Positions 55,731-64,000 are shown, counted from the stretch's first letter. The stretch is 64,000 nt of DNA from a bacterium (GCA_028821575.1 JAPPFW010000002.1:82525-146524); one strand, 5' to 3'. Translations and numbers: made by a program. The notes: generated from the letters alone by a model not told the origin.

Positions 55731-55863
55731 AGACCCTCCTGGTGATCCGATGCCGATCCGTCTGCCGTTGATCCTAACGCCCGGTCGAGAGTGCGGTTGA
55801 GCGTGACAGGTGACGGATCGAAGGGCAGTGGGTAGCATCCCGCACGGTCGGGAGAGGAACCGG

Positions 55864-56772
55864 ATGGACATACGCACTCGTCGGCGAACCGCGTTGCGGC
55901 CGGCGCGGCCTCCGAAGCAGTCCCTGCTGATAGCTCAGGCCATCGTGGTACCCGTGATTCTGGCCGTCATCTGGTTCGTCCTGACAAGGGAGACCCGGCT
56001 GGACCCGATGAACGTGCCCCAATCCCTACGCCTGTTCTTCACCTCCGGGAGTCCCGGCTACTGGCGGATAGACCCGGTGTACTTACCCCCTCCCGAAGCC
56101 GTCTACAACAGCGCTCTCGAACTCTCCGACGTTCTCTTGGGAGCCCTATGGATCTCGCTGCGGATCGTGCTCTTAGGTCTCGCGTTCGGGGGACTAGCCG
56201 GCATCGCGACAGGTTTGGTCCTCGGCTACAGCCCCACCATCCGCCGATATTTCGAGGCCACGCTGGACAACCTGGTGCGCCCGGTTCCGTTCATCGCGTT
56301 CATCTACTTGTTCATCCTCTGGTTCAGGGTCGAGGCGGTTCGCCTGGTCGTACTGGTGGCCATAGGCATTTTCCTGCTGTTGAGCCTGACCACCCTGGAG
56401 GCCGTGCGCAATGTCCCCCAGATCTATGTCAAGGCTGCCTTGACCGCCGGGGCCGAACGGTTCCGTGTCTACCGGACCGTTGTCATACCGGCGATAACAC
56501 CGCACCTCATCGCATCCGTCCGGCTGGGGGCTGCATACGCCTGGGGGCTGCTCGTCGCTGCCGAACTGGCCGGGAGCCAGCAGGGTCTCGGATACATCCT
56601 CATCAGCCGGGTCAACTATTACCTGGACACAGCTTCCGCGGTGCTCATCGTGTTCATCTTCTGCTCCCTGGCGGTGCTCTTCGACCAGTCGGTGCGGTTC
56701 GCCGCCGGTCGCCTGACCAGGTGGAGCCCCCGGGCGAGACGGGGAATGGTCGGCCACATGCTTGGGAATTGA
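55864..56772 (+). CDS. ABC permease, SsuC/TauC-like (first of a tandem pair)
   Basis: This 302-aa BPD_transp_1 (type I importer) permease has about six helices and the coupling-helix region AALTAGAERFRVYRTVVIPA in outline, as in nitrate/sulfonate/taurine-type permeases. ATG 55864 is preceded by GGGAGAGGAACC; GTG 55810 is less likely. It is closely paralogous to the next gene: both have FEATLDNLVRPVP, LTTLEAVRNVP or its equivalent, and end near MLGN. Compared with its partner it has a longer segment after the first helix (about residues 45-75). Confidence 0.87.
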   Translation: MDIRTRRRTALRPARPPKQSLLIAQAIVVPVILAVIWFVLTRETRLDPMNVPQSLRLFFTSGSPGYWRIDPVYLPPPEAVYNSALELSDVLLGALWISLRIVLLGLAFGGLAGIATGLVLGYSPTIRRYFEATLDNLVRPVPFIAFIYLFILWFRVEAVRLVVLVAIGIFLLLSLTTLEAVRNVPQIYVKAALTAGAERFRVYRTVVIPAITPHLIASVRLGAAYAWGLLVAAELAGSQQGLGYILISRVNYYLDTASAVLIVFIFCSLAVLFDQSVRFAAGRLTRWSPRARRGMVGHMLGN

Positions 56773-56777
56773 ACAGA

Positions 56778-57638
56778 ATGTGGCGACCGCGCGTTCTACG
56801 ATCCGGAGCCGGACGAAAGGGGGTTCAGCTCCAGATCCAACCGGTGGATGCCGGACCGGCGCGCCGGCTGGCCGAGGCGTCGGTGGTGCCGGTCATCCTG
56901 CTAGCGGTCTGGTATGCGCTAACGCGGAACTTCCTCGATCCTGGCATATACCCCGGCCCTGACCGGGTACTCGCGTCCCTGGTGGAGATCATCGATCTCC
57001 TCCCGTCCGCTACGTGGGTGTCGCTGCGCATGGTGTTGTTGGGAATGGCGGTGGGTAGCGTCACCGGGTTGGCCACGGGCATCATCTTCGGTTACAGCGC
57101 TTTCATCCGCCGCTTCTTCGAGGCAACCCTCGACAACCTGGTACGTCCCGTACCGCTGTTCGCTCTGATCCCGTTCTTCATCCTTTGGTTTGGTGTCGGG
57201 TACGCCCCCCAGGTGTCTCTGGTCGCGTTGGCCATGTACCTCCTGTGGACCCTCGTCACCTTGGAAGCCATCCGCAACGTTCCTCACATCTACATTCAGG
57301 CCGCACTTACCTCTGGGGCTAGCCGTTTCCACATCTATCGAACCGTGGTAGTACCGGCGATCATCCCCCACCTGGTTGGTTCCCTCCGCTTGGCCGCTGC
57401 TTCTGCTTGGGGACTCGACGCGGCAGTGGAACTCATAGGCGGTTCCCGGACCGGGCTGGGCTTCATCCTGCTGGTCCGTAACCAGTACCTCGACCCGGCC
57501 GGAATGATGATGATCGTGTTCGTCTTCTGCACGATGGCGATCATCTTCGACCAGACTGTTCGTTTCATAGCGGCGAAAGTAACCCGCTGGAGTCCACGCA
57601 CCGACAGGGGACTTGTCGGTAGCATGCTCGGTAATTGA
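56778..57638 (+). CDS. ABC permease, SsuC/TauC-like (second of a tandem pair)
   Basis: This 286-aa permease is paralogous to the preceding gene: FFEATLDNLVRPVPLFALIP, LVTLEAIRNVPHIYIQAALT in outline, YRTVVVPAIIPHL and the end VGSMLGN. ATG 56778 lies 5 nt after the previous stop. The frame is open far upstream but is permease 1 read out of frame. The two probably form a heterodimeric channel. No ATP-binding subunit follows; the next gene is the binding protein. Confidence 0.87.
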   Translation: MWRPRVLRSGAGRKGVQLQIQPVDAGPARRLAEASVVPVILLAVWYALTRNFLDPGIYPGPDRVLASLVEIIDLLPSATWVSLRMVLLGMAVGSVTGLATGIIFGYSAFIRRFFEATLDNLVRPVPLFALIPFFILWFGVGYAPQVSLVALAMYLLWTLVTLEAIRNVPHIYIQAALTSGASRFHIYRTVVVPAIIPHLVGSLRLAAASAWGLDAAVELIGGSRTGLGFILLVRNQYLDPAGMMMIVFVFCTMAIIFDQTVRFIAAKVTRWSPRTDRGLVGSMLGN

Positions 57639-57720
57639 CCGCTCAGGTTGCCAACACGACACGAGGAGGCAAAGAAACCTCTGATACAAGCCATGGAAAC
57701 CCTAGAGACGGGAGGTACAA

Positions 57721-59082
57721 GTGAGATATCCACGAAGAAGACGGCGGTTCACAGCGATCCTGGCGGCGTTGGCCCTGGTCGCCATAGCATGCGGCGCCGA
57801 GGAGGAGCCGGCGCCCACGACAGCCGCGCCAGCCACCACCGCCGCGCCCACCACCACCGCCGCGCCAGCCACCACCGCCGCGCCCACCACCACCGCCGCG
57901 CCCACCACAACGGCGGCCCCCACCACCACCGCCGCTCCGGCCCCTGCCACGACTGCCGCTGCGCAGGAAGTGGTGGTAGTGGTGGAGCAGGAAGAGGTTG
58001 ATATGGGTCCGATGATCCCGGATGCTCCGCTCGTTACTGTGCGGATCAACGGCGGGCCTTTCTATCCGTTCAACCTGTGGGCCGCGTCCAAGGAACTTGG
58101 CATCGCCGACGAGCTCAACATCGAGTTGGATATTTCGAGCCAGGGTTTCTTCCCGACCGCCGCGCTGAAGCGGGGAGAATTCGATGTCATCGCCTCATGC
58201 CCGGCGTGCGCGTTCGGTGTGTACGAGAGCATTCCCGAATTCCGTAACTGGATCACGTCCTACCAGTGGAGGGGATTCCAACTGATCGGCCGCGCGGATC
58301 CTGAGACCGGTGCCGCGGTGCACAAGCCATGGATCGACTTCTTCGTCGACGCCGGCGGCGACCTGGACCAAGCCAACCGGGATTTCGCGGCGTCGCTCGC
58401 CGGCCGGAGCTTCGCCATATGGGACCCGGGAGGCATCCCGACCCTCAAGGCGCTGCTCGAGCAAGGCGGACTGACGCTCGACGATATCGAGATCATCGGC
58501 TTCGCCGACATCAACGTAGCCTCGACGTCGTTCATCGCCGGCGAGGGTGACTACCACTCCGGCGACAGCATCCAGATGCACCGGATGCTGACCGCACCCG
58601 ACCTTAGAGACAAGTTCGTATCGGCTGCCCCGTTCCAAGCCTACGGGGCGACCGGGCTGTGGTACAGCACCTTCGCGTCCACCCAGGACTGGCTGGACGC
58701 CAACGAGGAGACGGCGCTGCGCCTGATCGCCATCTGGTACCGGACCACCCGCTACCTGCACAACCGCACCGATGCCGTGCTCCCGCCCATGCACGAGGCG
58801 GTGCGCCGGGCCGGTGGTGTCCTGGTGGACGACGAGACCCTCAAGGCCGAGTTGTTCAACATCGAGGACTACGTGAGGTACCAGGACGCCTGGGATCACT
58901 ACTTCGCGGATGGTTCGCCCACCAACATGGACCTGTCCATTGCCCTTTCGCACAAGAACGCGGTGGAAGCCGGGACCGTGGCGGCTGACTCGGACTGGCG
59001 GGTCTTCGAGGTCGAGAAGGATTGGTTCCAGAAACTCATGGCCAGACAAGACCTGGTCGACTGGATCATGAAACCGCTGTAG
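57721..59082 (+). CDS. NMT1/TauA-like ABC substrate-binding lipoprotein
   Basis: This 453-aa secreted protein has a basic-start signal peptide and a lipobox-like VAIAC (C24). A tether of about 55 residues made of APTTTA/APATTA repeats comes next. A periplasmic-binding domain then starts near residue 95 (VTVRINGGPFYPFNLWAASK). It fits the NMT1/SsuA/TauA cluster (sulfonate, nitrate, pyrimidine or aromatic ligands); SCPACAF near residue 160 gives two cysteines near the ligand cleft. The GTG start has GGGAGG upstream. It is third in the operon after two permeases and is followed by a strong terminator. Confidence 0.85.
   Translation: MRYPRRRRRFTAILAALALVAIACGAEEEPAPTTAAPATTAAPTTTAAPATTAAPTTTAAPTTTAAPTTTAAPAPATTAAAQEVVVVVEQEEVDMGPMIPDAPLVTVRINGGPFYPFNLWAASKELGIADELNIELDISSQGFFPTAALKRGEFDVIASCPACAFGVYESIPEFRNWITSYQWRGFQLIGRADPETGAAVHKPWIDFFVDAGGDLDQANRDFAASLAGRSFAIWDPGGIPTLKALLEQGGLTLDDIEIIGFADINVASTSFIAGEGDYHSGDSIQMHRMLTAPDLRDKFVSAAPFQAYGATGLWYSTFASTQDWLDANEETALRLIAIWYRTTRYLHNRTDAVLPPMHEAVRRAGGVLVDDETLKAELFNIEDYVRYQDAWDHYFADGSPTNMDLSIALSHKNAVEAGTVAADSDWRVFEVEKDWFQKLMARQDLVDWIMKPL
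57815..57945 (+). repeat. In-frame Ala-Pro-Thr coding repeat
   Basis: A GC-rich tandem repeat of GCGCCCACCACCACCGCC-type units encodes the lipoprotein tether (APTTTA and APATTA). Lengths are multiples of 3, so copy-number change would keep the frame. It is prone to slippage and likely varies between strains. Confidence 0.75.
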
Positions 59083-59096
59083 CAACAGCCAACCGA

Positions 59097-59130
59097 GAGC
59101 AGGCCCCGGAATCTGATCCGGGGCCTGCTC
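59097..59130 (+). terminator. Intrinsic-type hairpin after the ABC operon
   Basis: GAGCAGGCCCCGGA (59097-59110) pairs perfectly over 14 bp with TCCGGGGCCTGCTC (59117-59130) around a 6-nt loop, 15 nt past the binding-protein stop. It has the shape of a terminator but no U tract, as is common in GC-rich actinobacteria. Confidence 0.8.
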
Positions 59131-59196
59131 CGCGAAGGACCAGCGGATGCGATCTCCATCCGACGCTGGTCAGCGGAGAGGAGAGGCGGGAGCACC

Positions 59197-60363
59197 GTGA
59201 GCGACATCAAAGGACACGTGACCCCGGGCTTCGAACCCGTCGTCGACACGTTCGAGGAGAACTTCGCCATCCGAGGCGAGGTGGGCGCCGAGTTCTGCGC
59301 CTACGTGGGGGGCGAGCGCGTGGTCAACATCTGGGCGGGGATGGCCACGCCCGATCGCCCTTGGGCGCAGGACACGCTCGTATTCGTGTTCTCGGTCACC
59401 AAGGGGCCGACCGCCCTGGTCGCCCAGATCCTGGCTGACCGCGGGCTGATCGACCTGGACGCCCCCGTGGCCACCTACTGGCCCGAGTTCGCTGCTCACG
59501 GCAAGGATCGGGTGCTGGTAAGCCAACTCCTGAACCATACGGTCGGGCTTCCGTCCTTCCCCGAGTACTGGGATCTGGTCAGCTTCGACGAGGCGGAGGG
59601 GTGGCACCGTACCGAGGAGATCGCGGCACGGCTGGCTGCCGCTCCGCTCATCTGGGAACCCGGAACCCGGGTCGGCTACCACTCGATCACCTACGGGTGG
59701 TTCGTAGGAGAACTGGTACGGCGGGTCGACGGCCGTACTCTAGGCGCGTTCTTCGCGGACGAGGTTGCCTGCCCGCTCGGACTGGACTTCTGGATCGGGC
59801 TCCCCCTCGAACAGCACGGGAGGGTAGCCCAGCTCTTGCACGATCCCGATCCGGTGTTCGATCTGATGAAGGTGCTCTGGGGACCGGAGAACCCGGCCGG
59901 CGCCGCGCTGTTCATCGGACCAGAGCGAGGGCGCCCGATCGACTTGGCCAACGACCCGGACTACTGGACGGCGGAGGCGCCGGCGGTGAACGGAGTCGGG
60001 GATGCGCGAAGCGTGGCCCGAATGTACGCCATGTTGGCCGGGGGCGGCGTACTCGACGGGATGCGGATCGTGTCAGAGGAGTCGGTCGTTGCCCATTCGG
60101 CCGAGCAGGCCCGGGGAACGGATGCCATATTCGGAGGCGAAACCCGCGTCGCGCTCGGATACGGCCGATCCACACCCGGTGGCCTGTCGCTGGGCCCCAA
60201 CGACGAGGCGTTCGGAATGCAGGGAATCGGCGGATCGGTCGGCTACGCGGACCCTGTCGCAGAAGTGGGCTTCGGCTACGCCATGAACCAGACGCACATG
60301 GAAGTCGGCACCGACCGCCGTCCTCGCGCCCTCTCGGCCGCCCTCTACCGGTGCATCACCTGA
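59197..60363 (+). CDS. Serine hydrolase of the beta-lactamase / EstB family
   Basis: This 388-aa cytosolic protein is a class C beta-lactamase-fold esterase. The nucleophile motif is SxxK in VFSVTKGPTAL (S66, K69). The Tyr motif is in RVGYHSITYGWFVGEL, a YxN-like variant common in EstB-type esterases. FGMQGIGGSVGYADP near residue 345 stands in the KTG position. Substrates are probably small esters. The GTG start has a GGAGAGGAG site. It lies beyond the terminator and is convergent with the DUF4143 ATPase across only 10 bp. Confidence 0.86.
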   Translation: MSDIKGHVTPGFEPVVDTFEENFAIRGEVGAEFCAYVGGERVVNIWAGMATPDRPWAQDTLVFVFSVTKGPTALVAQILADRGLIDLDAPVATYWPEFAAHGKDRVLVSQLLNHTVGLPSFPEYWDLVSFDEAEGWHRTEEIAARLAAAPLIWEPGTRVGYHSITYGWFVGELVRRVDGRTLGAFFADEVACPLGLDFWIGLPLEQHGRVAQLLHDPDPVFDLMKVLWGPENPAGAALFIGPERGRPIDLANDPDYWTAEAPAVNGVGDARSVARMYAMLAGGGVLDGMRIVSEESVVAHSAEQARGTDAIFGGETRVALGYGRSTPGGLSLGPNDEAFGMQGIGGSVGYADPVAEVGFGYAMNQTHMEVGTDRRPRALSAALYRCIT

Positions 60364-60373
60364 TCACCCGAGA

Positions 60374-61570
60374 TCAACTTCCGCCTTGTCCTGCTGAAAT
60401 CGATGGTCCCAAGTGTTGAAGGAATTCCGGTAATCGGGACAACGGCACTACTTCACCACGGCCTCGAGACTGGTAAGTCAGACCGCCGTAGACAACAGCC
60501 TTGGAAGACACTCCGGGGATCAGTTCGCCAACGCGGTCCAGGGAACGGAAGTAGTCGGAGGCCACGGTAGAACCCGCTTTGATCTCGATGGCGCCAATGG
60601 CCTGTCCGCTCTCGTAGAGTAGATCGCATTCCAATCCCTGCGCGTCACGGAAGAACGAGAGGTTGGACCGGCGGCCCTGATTGAACCGGTGCTTCAGCAC
60701 CTCGGCGACTACCAGGTTCTCGAACAGCGGCCCTCGCAGGGGGTGGGTAGCGATCTGCTCGACGCGTTCGATGCCGATCAGATAGCAGGCCAGCCCGACG
60801 TCGTAGAAGTAGAGCTTGGGTGACCTGATCAGGCGCTTCCGTATGTTGGCATGAAACGGTCGCAACCGGAAGGTCACGTAACTCCTCTCCAGGGTCGTCA
60901 TCCATACTCGCGCTGTCGTGTGTGACACGCCTGCGTCCGAACCCAACGCGCTGAGGTTGAGCAACTGACCGACTCGCCCGGCGCACAAGCGGGCGAAAAG
61001 CCGGAAACCGGAGAGGTTGCGTATCCCGCCCATCCGGCGTACGTCGCGCTCGACGTAGGTCTCGAAATAGTCGCGGAGCGCTTGTCTGGGTTCGAGCCCT
61101 CGGTCGTGAATGCGCGGATAGAAACCCGAGTAGATGATGTCGTCCACCGTGTCCTGGGCGCCGGTGCGCCGGCGTTCGTCCAGAGAGAAGGGCAGCAGAC
61201 GGAGTAGCGCCGTTCGACCGGCCAGAGACTGGCTGATGGCGTCGGAGAGTCCGAACTGCTCGCTGCCCGTGAGCACGAAGAGGCTGTTGCGCCCGATCTC
61301 GTCAGCGATGACCTGCAGGTATGACAACAGCGAGGGCACGTGCTGTATCTCATCGATGATCGCGCCGCGGCTGAAGCGGGCCAGAAAGCGCCGCGGATCG
61401 GATTCGGCGAACTGCCGCACGTCCGGTGCTTCGAGGTTGGCGTATCCGAGGTCAGGAAAGGCCGCGCGGCACAGGGTCGTCTTACCGGATTGCCGAGGTC
61501 CGGTAACTGTGACGAAAGGATATTGCTCGAAGAGGCCGGTCAGATGGGGGGTGATCTCGCGCTCGATCAT
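60374..61570 (-). CDS. AAA+ ATPase with C-terminal DUF4143
   Basis: This 398-aa protein has an N-terminal AAA domain with Walker A VTGPRQSGKTTL and Walker B GAIIDEIQHVPSLL, the sensor-like VLTGSEQFGL, and a C-terminal DUF4143 module (LYFYDVGLACYLIGIE, then FENLVVAEVLKHR and a restriction-nuclease-like LECDLLYE...AIEIKAG). The family is widespread, of unknown function and probably mobile; roles in stress or defence are suspected. I choose ATG 61570 (MIEREITPHL). A 15-bp inverted repeat ends 22 bp upstream. Confidence 0.87.
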   Translation of the reverse strand: MIEREITPHLTGLFEQYPFVTVTGPRQSGKTTLCRAAFPDLGYANLEAPDVRQFAESDPRRFLARFSRGAIIDEIQHVPSLLSYLQVIADEIGRNSLFVLTGSEQFGLSDAISQSLAGRTALLRLLPFSLDERRRTGAQDTVDDIIYSGFYPRIHDRGLEPRQALRDYFETYVERDVRRMGGIRNLSGFRLFARLCAGRVGQLLNLSALGSDAGVSHTTARVWMTTLERSYVTFRLRPFHANIRKRLIRSPKLYFYDVGLACYLIGIERVEQIATHPLRGPLFENLVVAEVLKHRFNQGRRSNLSFFRDAQGLECDLLYESGQAIGAIEIKAGSTVASDYFRSLDRVGELIPGVSSKAVVYGGLTYQSRGRGEVVPLSRLPEFLQHLGPSISAGQGGS

Positions 61571-61591
61571 CGTGATCAGCCTACCCGCCTT

Positions 61592-61630
61592 CTCATGCAG
61601 ATTGAAAGTATTACCTTCAATCTGCATGAG
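61592..61630. promoter_or_regulatory. 15-bp perfect inverted repeat upstream of the DUF4143 gene
   Basis: CTCATGCAGATTGAA (61592-61606) and its exact complement (61616-61630) are separated by 9 nt. It lies in the SDR-to-ATPase gap, 22 bp before the ATPase start, and is AT-richer than its surroundings. It could be an operator for autoregulation, an RNA hairpin sequestering the start, or an element end. It is distinct from the SDR terminator next to it. Confidence 0.6.
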
Positions 61631-61636
61631 GAAAGG

Positions 61637-61656
61637 GAGCGCGGACAACCGCGCTC
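61637..61656 (-). terminator. Short GC hairpin over the SDR stop codon
   Basis: On the minus strand GAGCGCGG and CCGCGCTC pair over 8 bp around a 4-nt loop, overlapping the end of the SDR gene. CCCTTTCC follows. This is a plausible weak terminator for the SDR gene. Confidence 0.45.
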
Positions 61657-62431
61657 AGACCGGGTTGGTCTTGCCTTCCGGTCCCATGGCGCTGTAACCG
61701 CCGTCCACCTTGAGGTCGGTACCGGTCACGAACGAGGCGTCATCGCTGCATAGGAAGAGGATCGCCCGCGCCACGTCGATGGTCTCCCCGCACCGGTCCA
61801 GCATCATGTGGGGGACGATGTAGTCCTCGTAGGCCCGGCGGTCGATGATGGCGGCCGTGGCTTCCGTCCACGTCCAGCCCGGACTGACCGTGTTGACCCT
61901 GATCCCGTGGACACCGAGGTCGAGGGCCATGCACATCGTGAGGGAGAGCAGCGCCCCCTTGGTTCCGTGGTAGGTCCAGGCGCCCGGCTTGGCCACCACC
62001 GCGACCACGCTGGCCACGTTCACCACGGACCCGTTGCCTGCCGCCTTGAGGTGCTCGAAGCCGGCCTTGACCATGTTGGTGGGGCCGAGCACGTTGGTGG
62101 ACCAACTGGCGTCCCAATCCTCCTTGGCCACTTCAAGTGCTTCAACCACGAAGCTGGCAGCATTGTTCACCAGGCAGTCAAGCCGGCCGAACGTCCCCAC
62201 TGCTTCGGCTACCGCCCGGCGGCAGTCGTCGATCTCGGCCACGCTGCCCCGGATGGACCGGAGAGCGTCGGGGGAGCAATCGAGGTCGCGGGTCAGGTAG
62301 TCGTGATCCACAGGCTGCAGGTCGATCACCACCACGCCGGCTCCCTCTCTCAGAAACTCCCTGGCGGTGGCACCGCCGATGCCCGAGGCACCTCCGGTCA
62401 CTATTGCAACCCGATCCTTGAAACGCATCAT
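61655..62431 (-). CDS. Short-chain dehydrogenase/reductase
   Basis: This 258-aa classical SDR has the cofactor motif TGGASGIG (residues 12-19), Asp at the end of beta-2 (VVIDLQP, suggesting NAD), NNAAS, the catalytic Ser region VNVASVVAV and YHGTK (Tyr-x-x-x-Lys). Its close ends VNTVSPGWTWTEA and VTGTDLKVDGGYSAMG are standard. The substrate is unknown. Two ATGs in a row open the gene. It is divergent from the gamma-carbonic anhydrase gene across 171 bp without a clear promoter. Confidence 0.88.
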   Translation of the reverse strand: MMRFKDRVAIVTGGASGIGGATAREFLREGAGVVVIDLQPVDHDYLTRDLDCSPDALRSIRGSVAEIDDCRRAVAEAVGTFGRLDCLVNNAASFVVEALEVAKEDWDASWSTNVLGPTNMVKAGFEHLKAAGNGSVVNVASVVAVVAKPGAWTYHGTKGALLSLTMCMALDLGVHGIRVNTVSPGWTWTEATAAIIDRRAYEDYIVPHMMLDRCGETIDVARAILFLCSDDASFVTGTDLKVDGGYSAMGPEGKTNPV

Positions 62432-62602
62432 GACGGCCTCCCTACAGCACGCGAGCGCCTATCCGGCCCGACCGGCTTGAGCCGGCGTGCGCAGAGTATG
62501 CCGGGGCCGGCCATGGTGTCAACGGTTGAGGACGATCCGGCATGGAACCTGGCCTTAGGACCACGGGTACAGTGCTCCCGACACCGGAGCTAAGGAGCAG
62601 AG

Positions 62603-63124
62603 GTGTACCGGACCGACCCGATACCGATGGGCAGCCCGAACATCGACCCCTCAGCCTTCGTCGCGCCCGGTGTCCACATCTACGGCGACGCCGAGATCCG
62701 TGCCCACGCGGTGGTCATGTTCGGGGTGGTCATCAGAGCCGAGTTCGATCGGGTCGTAGTGGGCGCCTACTCCAACATCCAGGACAACGTAGTGATGCAC
62801 GTGGACGAAGGGTTCGCGTGCACGGTCGGGAACCACTCCACGGTCGGCCACAGCGTCGTCCTCCACGGCGCCACCATCGGAGACCATTGCCTCGTCGGAA
62901 TCGGCGCCCGCGCCCTCAACGGCTCGGCATTGGGCGACGGGGCCTGGCTGGCTTCGGGGGCGATCCTCCCCGAGGGACGGACTGTGCCGCCGTGGACTCT
63001 GGCGATGGGCATACCCGCCAAGCCGGTCAGGGAACTCACCGAGGCGGAAATCGATCGCCAACGCCATGGGGTCGACGCCTACCAGCGGCTCGCCGCCACC
63101 TACCGGCCGCTGGTCGGCGGATAG
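62603..63124 (+). CDS. Gamma-carbonic anhydrase family protein
   Basis: This 173-aa left-handed beta-helix protein has hexapeptide repeats. Candidate metal ligands are H66 (VVMHVDEG), H83 (TVGHSVVL) and H88 (LHG), with spacing like YrdA/CaiE-type gamma-carbonic anhydrases. It then shows LVGIGARALNGSALGDGAWL and MGIPAKPVREL. It should be a trimer with metal sites between subunits. Many family members lack measurable carbonic anhydrase activity. The GTG start has AAGGAG upstream. Confidence 0.87.
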   Translation: MYRTDPIPMGSPNIDPSAFVAPGVHIYGDAEIRAHAVVMFGVVIRAEFDRVVVGAYSNIQDNVVMHVDEGFACTVGNHSTVGHSVVLHGATIGDHCLVGIGARALNGSALGDGAWLASGAILPEGRTVPPWTLAMGIPAKPVRELTEAEIDRQRHGVDAYQRLAATYRPLVGG

Positions 63125-63222
63125 CGATTAGTGCCGACCGTCTTGAATCGATGCTGTGGCTCGGTTAGGGGAGGCGTCTACTGATAGCATCGACATGACC
63201 ATCCCGCCCTCATAGGAGTGAA

Positions 63223-63876
63223 ATGCCTGTAGCGTCCGGGAACCTCAAGTCGATCGGCCGGCGCATCGAATTGGTGGCGATGGACGGGCACTGCCACGAC
63301 ATCACCCTCGGGCTGTACGAGCAGGTCTCGGCTGACGGAACCTCCTTCCAGGTACACACCTACAGTTCCCGCGATGGCGCAGCGGAGCGGGTTCGTTACG
63401 TAGCAGAGGCGATGTCGGTCCTGGGCGGCATGCAGATCGACCCGAACCTCGATGCCAGATTGCGGTTTCCGTGCGGCCAGCCCCACCGGGTCGCCTGTCG
63501 TCGGATCTTCCTCGAATCAGCCAAACAACCCACGGACACGCCGCTACGGCCGAGGCCGCTGGAAGTCTTCGATAAGAGGAAACGCAAGACCATACAGGTC
63601 AATAGCCTGGGACGGGGCGAGTACCTGGCCAGGACCGAAGGTAACGTCGGCGCCCATGACCGCAGGGCCGCGGTAGCCGTCCTCGGCCTCGTGAAGCTGG
63701 GAAACATGGAGGCGGTCCCGGACACCAGCGATCGGGTCCGCTTCGGATGCGACACGTCCCACGACGCGGCTGTGGGCCTGCTTCTCACCCGGGCCTTGGA
63801 GGTCAGGGCGGCGCTCCGGGAGATCGAGAGCCGGGCCGCCCGGGGCGTGCTCGCCGCCCCAAGCAGCCAGATGTAG
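63223..63876 (+). CDS. Hypothetical protein
   Basis: This 217-aa soluble protein has no signal peptide or membrane segment. It opens GNLKSIGRRIELVAMDGHCH. Its middle is basic (EVFDKRKRKTIQVNSL), followed by an alpha-helical C-terminal half (HDRRAAVAVLGLVKLGNMEA, then AVGLLLTRALEVRAALREIE). I do not recognise a family. The ATG has a TAGGAGTGA site and codon use is like the neighbours, so it is a real gene. Its TAG stop is the start of a heptad array (TAGTGGC, TGGTAGC, TGGTTAA). Confidence 0.75.
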   Translation: MPVASGNLKSIGRRIELVAMDGHCHDITLGLYEQVSADGTSFQVHTYSSRDGAAERVRYVAEAMSVLGGMQIDPNLDARLRFPCGQPHRVACRRIFLESAKQPTDTPLRPRPLEVFDKRKRKTIQVNSLGRGEYLARTEGNVGAHDRRAAVAVLGLVKLGNMEAVPDTSDRVRFGCDTSHDAAVGLLLTRALEVRAALREIESRAARGVLAAPSSQM

Positions 63877-63936
63877 TGGCTGGTAGCTGGTTAATGAATA
63901 GCGCCGATCCGCTATTTACGCTAGTATAAAATATTC

Positions 63937-64000
63937 CTAATCACTAATCACTAATCACTAATCACTAATCACTAATCACTAATCACTAATCACTAATCAC
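63937..64000 (+). repeat. Exact CTAATCA tandem array running off the window
   Basis: There are nine perfect copies of CTAATCA (63937-63999) plus the first base of a tenth, so the true length is unknown. It follows a degenerate array at 63874-63897 and an AT-rich stretch (63898-63936, with TATAAAATATT). It is the most homogeneous heptad array in the window, hence probably the youngest or still expanding. Confidence 0.95.

Noticed and set aside
56148..56777. Upstream extension of the second permease
   Set aside because: It overlaps the first permease out of frame; the family N-terminus begins at ATG 56778.
63937..64000. CRISPR array at the window end
   Set aside because: The repeat is an uninterrupted 7-bp tandem without spacers, which is incompatible with CRISPR.

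Overview
The window is about 64 kb of GC-rich bacterial chromosome, densely coded and mostly on the + strand. Several features point to an actinobacterium outside the classic genera, probably class Acidimicrobiia. These are a mycothiol-dependent formaldehyde dehydrogenase with its MBL-fold partner, an F420-type LLM oxidoreductase, a DUF222/HNH (13E12-type) nuclease, DNA polymerase I with a degenerate proofreading domain, and many GTG/TTG starts. The class assignment is an inference from gene content. No rRNA, prophage, intact insertion sequence or CRISPR array was seen.

Layout. 71-5933: trp operon trpE-ygfZ-trpC-trpF-trpB-trpA, without trpD or trpG, facing convergent lepA (6107-7888). 8076-8159: tRNA-Leu(CAA), followed by a decayed defence/toxin-antitoxin island (8.2-12.4 kb). 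The island holds a frameshifted methylase tail, a DUF433 antitoxin with a beheaded DUF5615 toxin, a DUF222/HNH gene behind a near-consensus leaderless promoter, a stump of DISARM drmB and an apparently intact drmC. 12.6-23.3 kb: housekeeping genes polA, rpsA, coaE and uvrB, then an LLM oxidoreductase, an FGGY kinase and a VOC protein. 23.3-33.4 kb: a UvrD-like helicase and a 1706-residue DnaQ-DinG-RecQ triple fusion on the minus strand, divergent from uvrA.

34.9-39.9 kb: an osmolyte locus. A BCCT carrier is translationally coupled to an orphan OpuAC-type binding protein. Divergent from it is a 694-residue protein that joins an OpuAC betaine-binding domain to a GluR0-like ligand-gated potassium channel (TVGYGD filter). 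This is the best candidate for an undescribed system. 40.0-46.2 kb: uvrC-rapZ, pgk-tpiA-gpmA, a four-helix-bundle gene and secG. 46.2-52.7 kb: a DUF3179 protein and a branched-chain-type ABC importer whose binding protein is fused to its first permease. 52.8-55.2 kb: an aspartic protease, the mycothiol pair and tRNA-Leu(GAG). 55.3-64 kb: a lipoprotein, a tandem-permease/NMT1-like importer without an ATPase, a serine hydrolase, a DUF4143 ATPase, an SDR, a gamma-carbonic anhydrase and an unknown protein. The window ends inside a heptanucleotide tandem array.

A structure that ordinary gene calling misses runs through the window: degenerate 7-bp tandem arrays, loosely CTANNNA or its complement, in at least a dozen gaps. 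They repeatedly begin on or supply the stop codon of the adjacent gene (trpA, lepA, coaE, gpmA, the 55.3-kb lipoprotein and the last gene). In two cases they fill nearly the whole gap to the next start codon. All functional statements rest on sequence reading and family knowledge; no searches were run.
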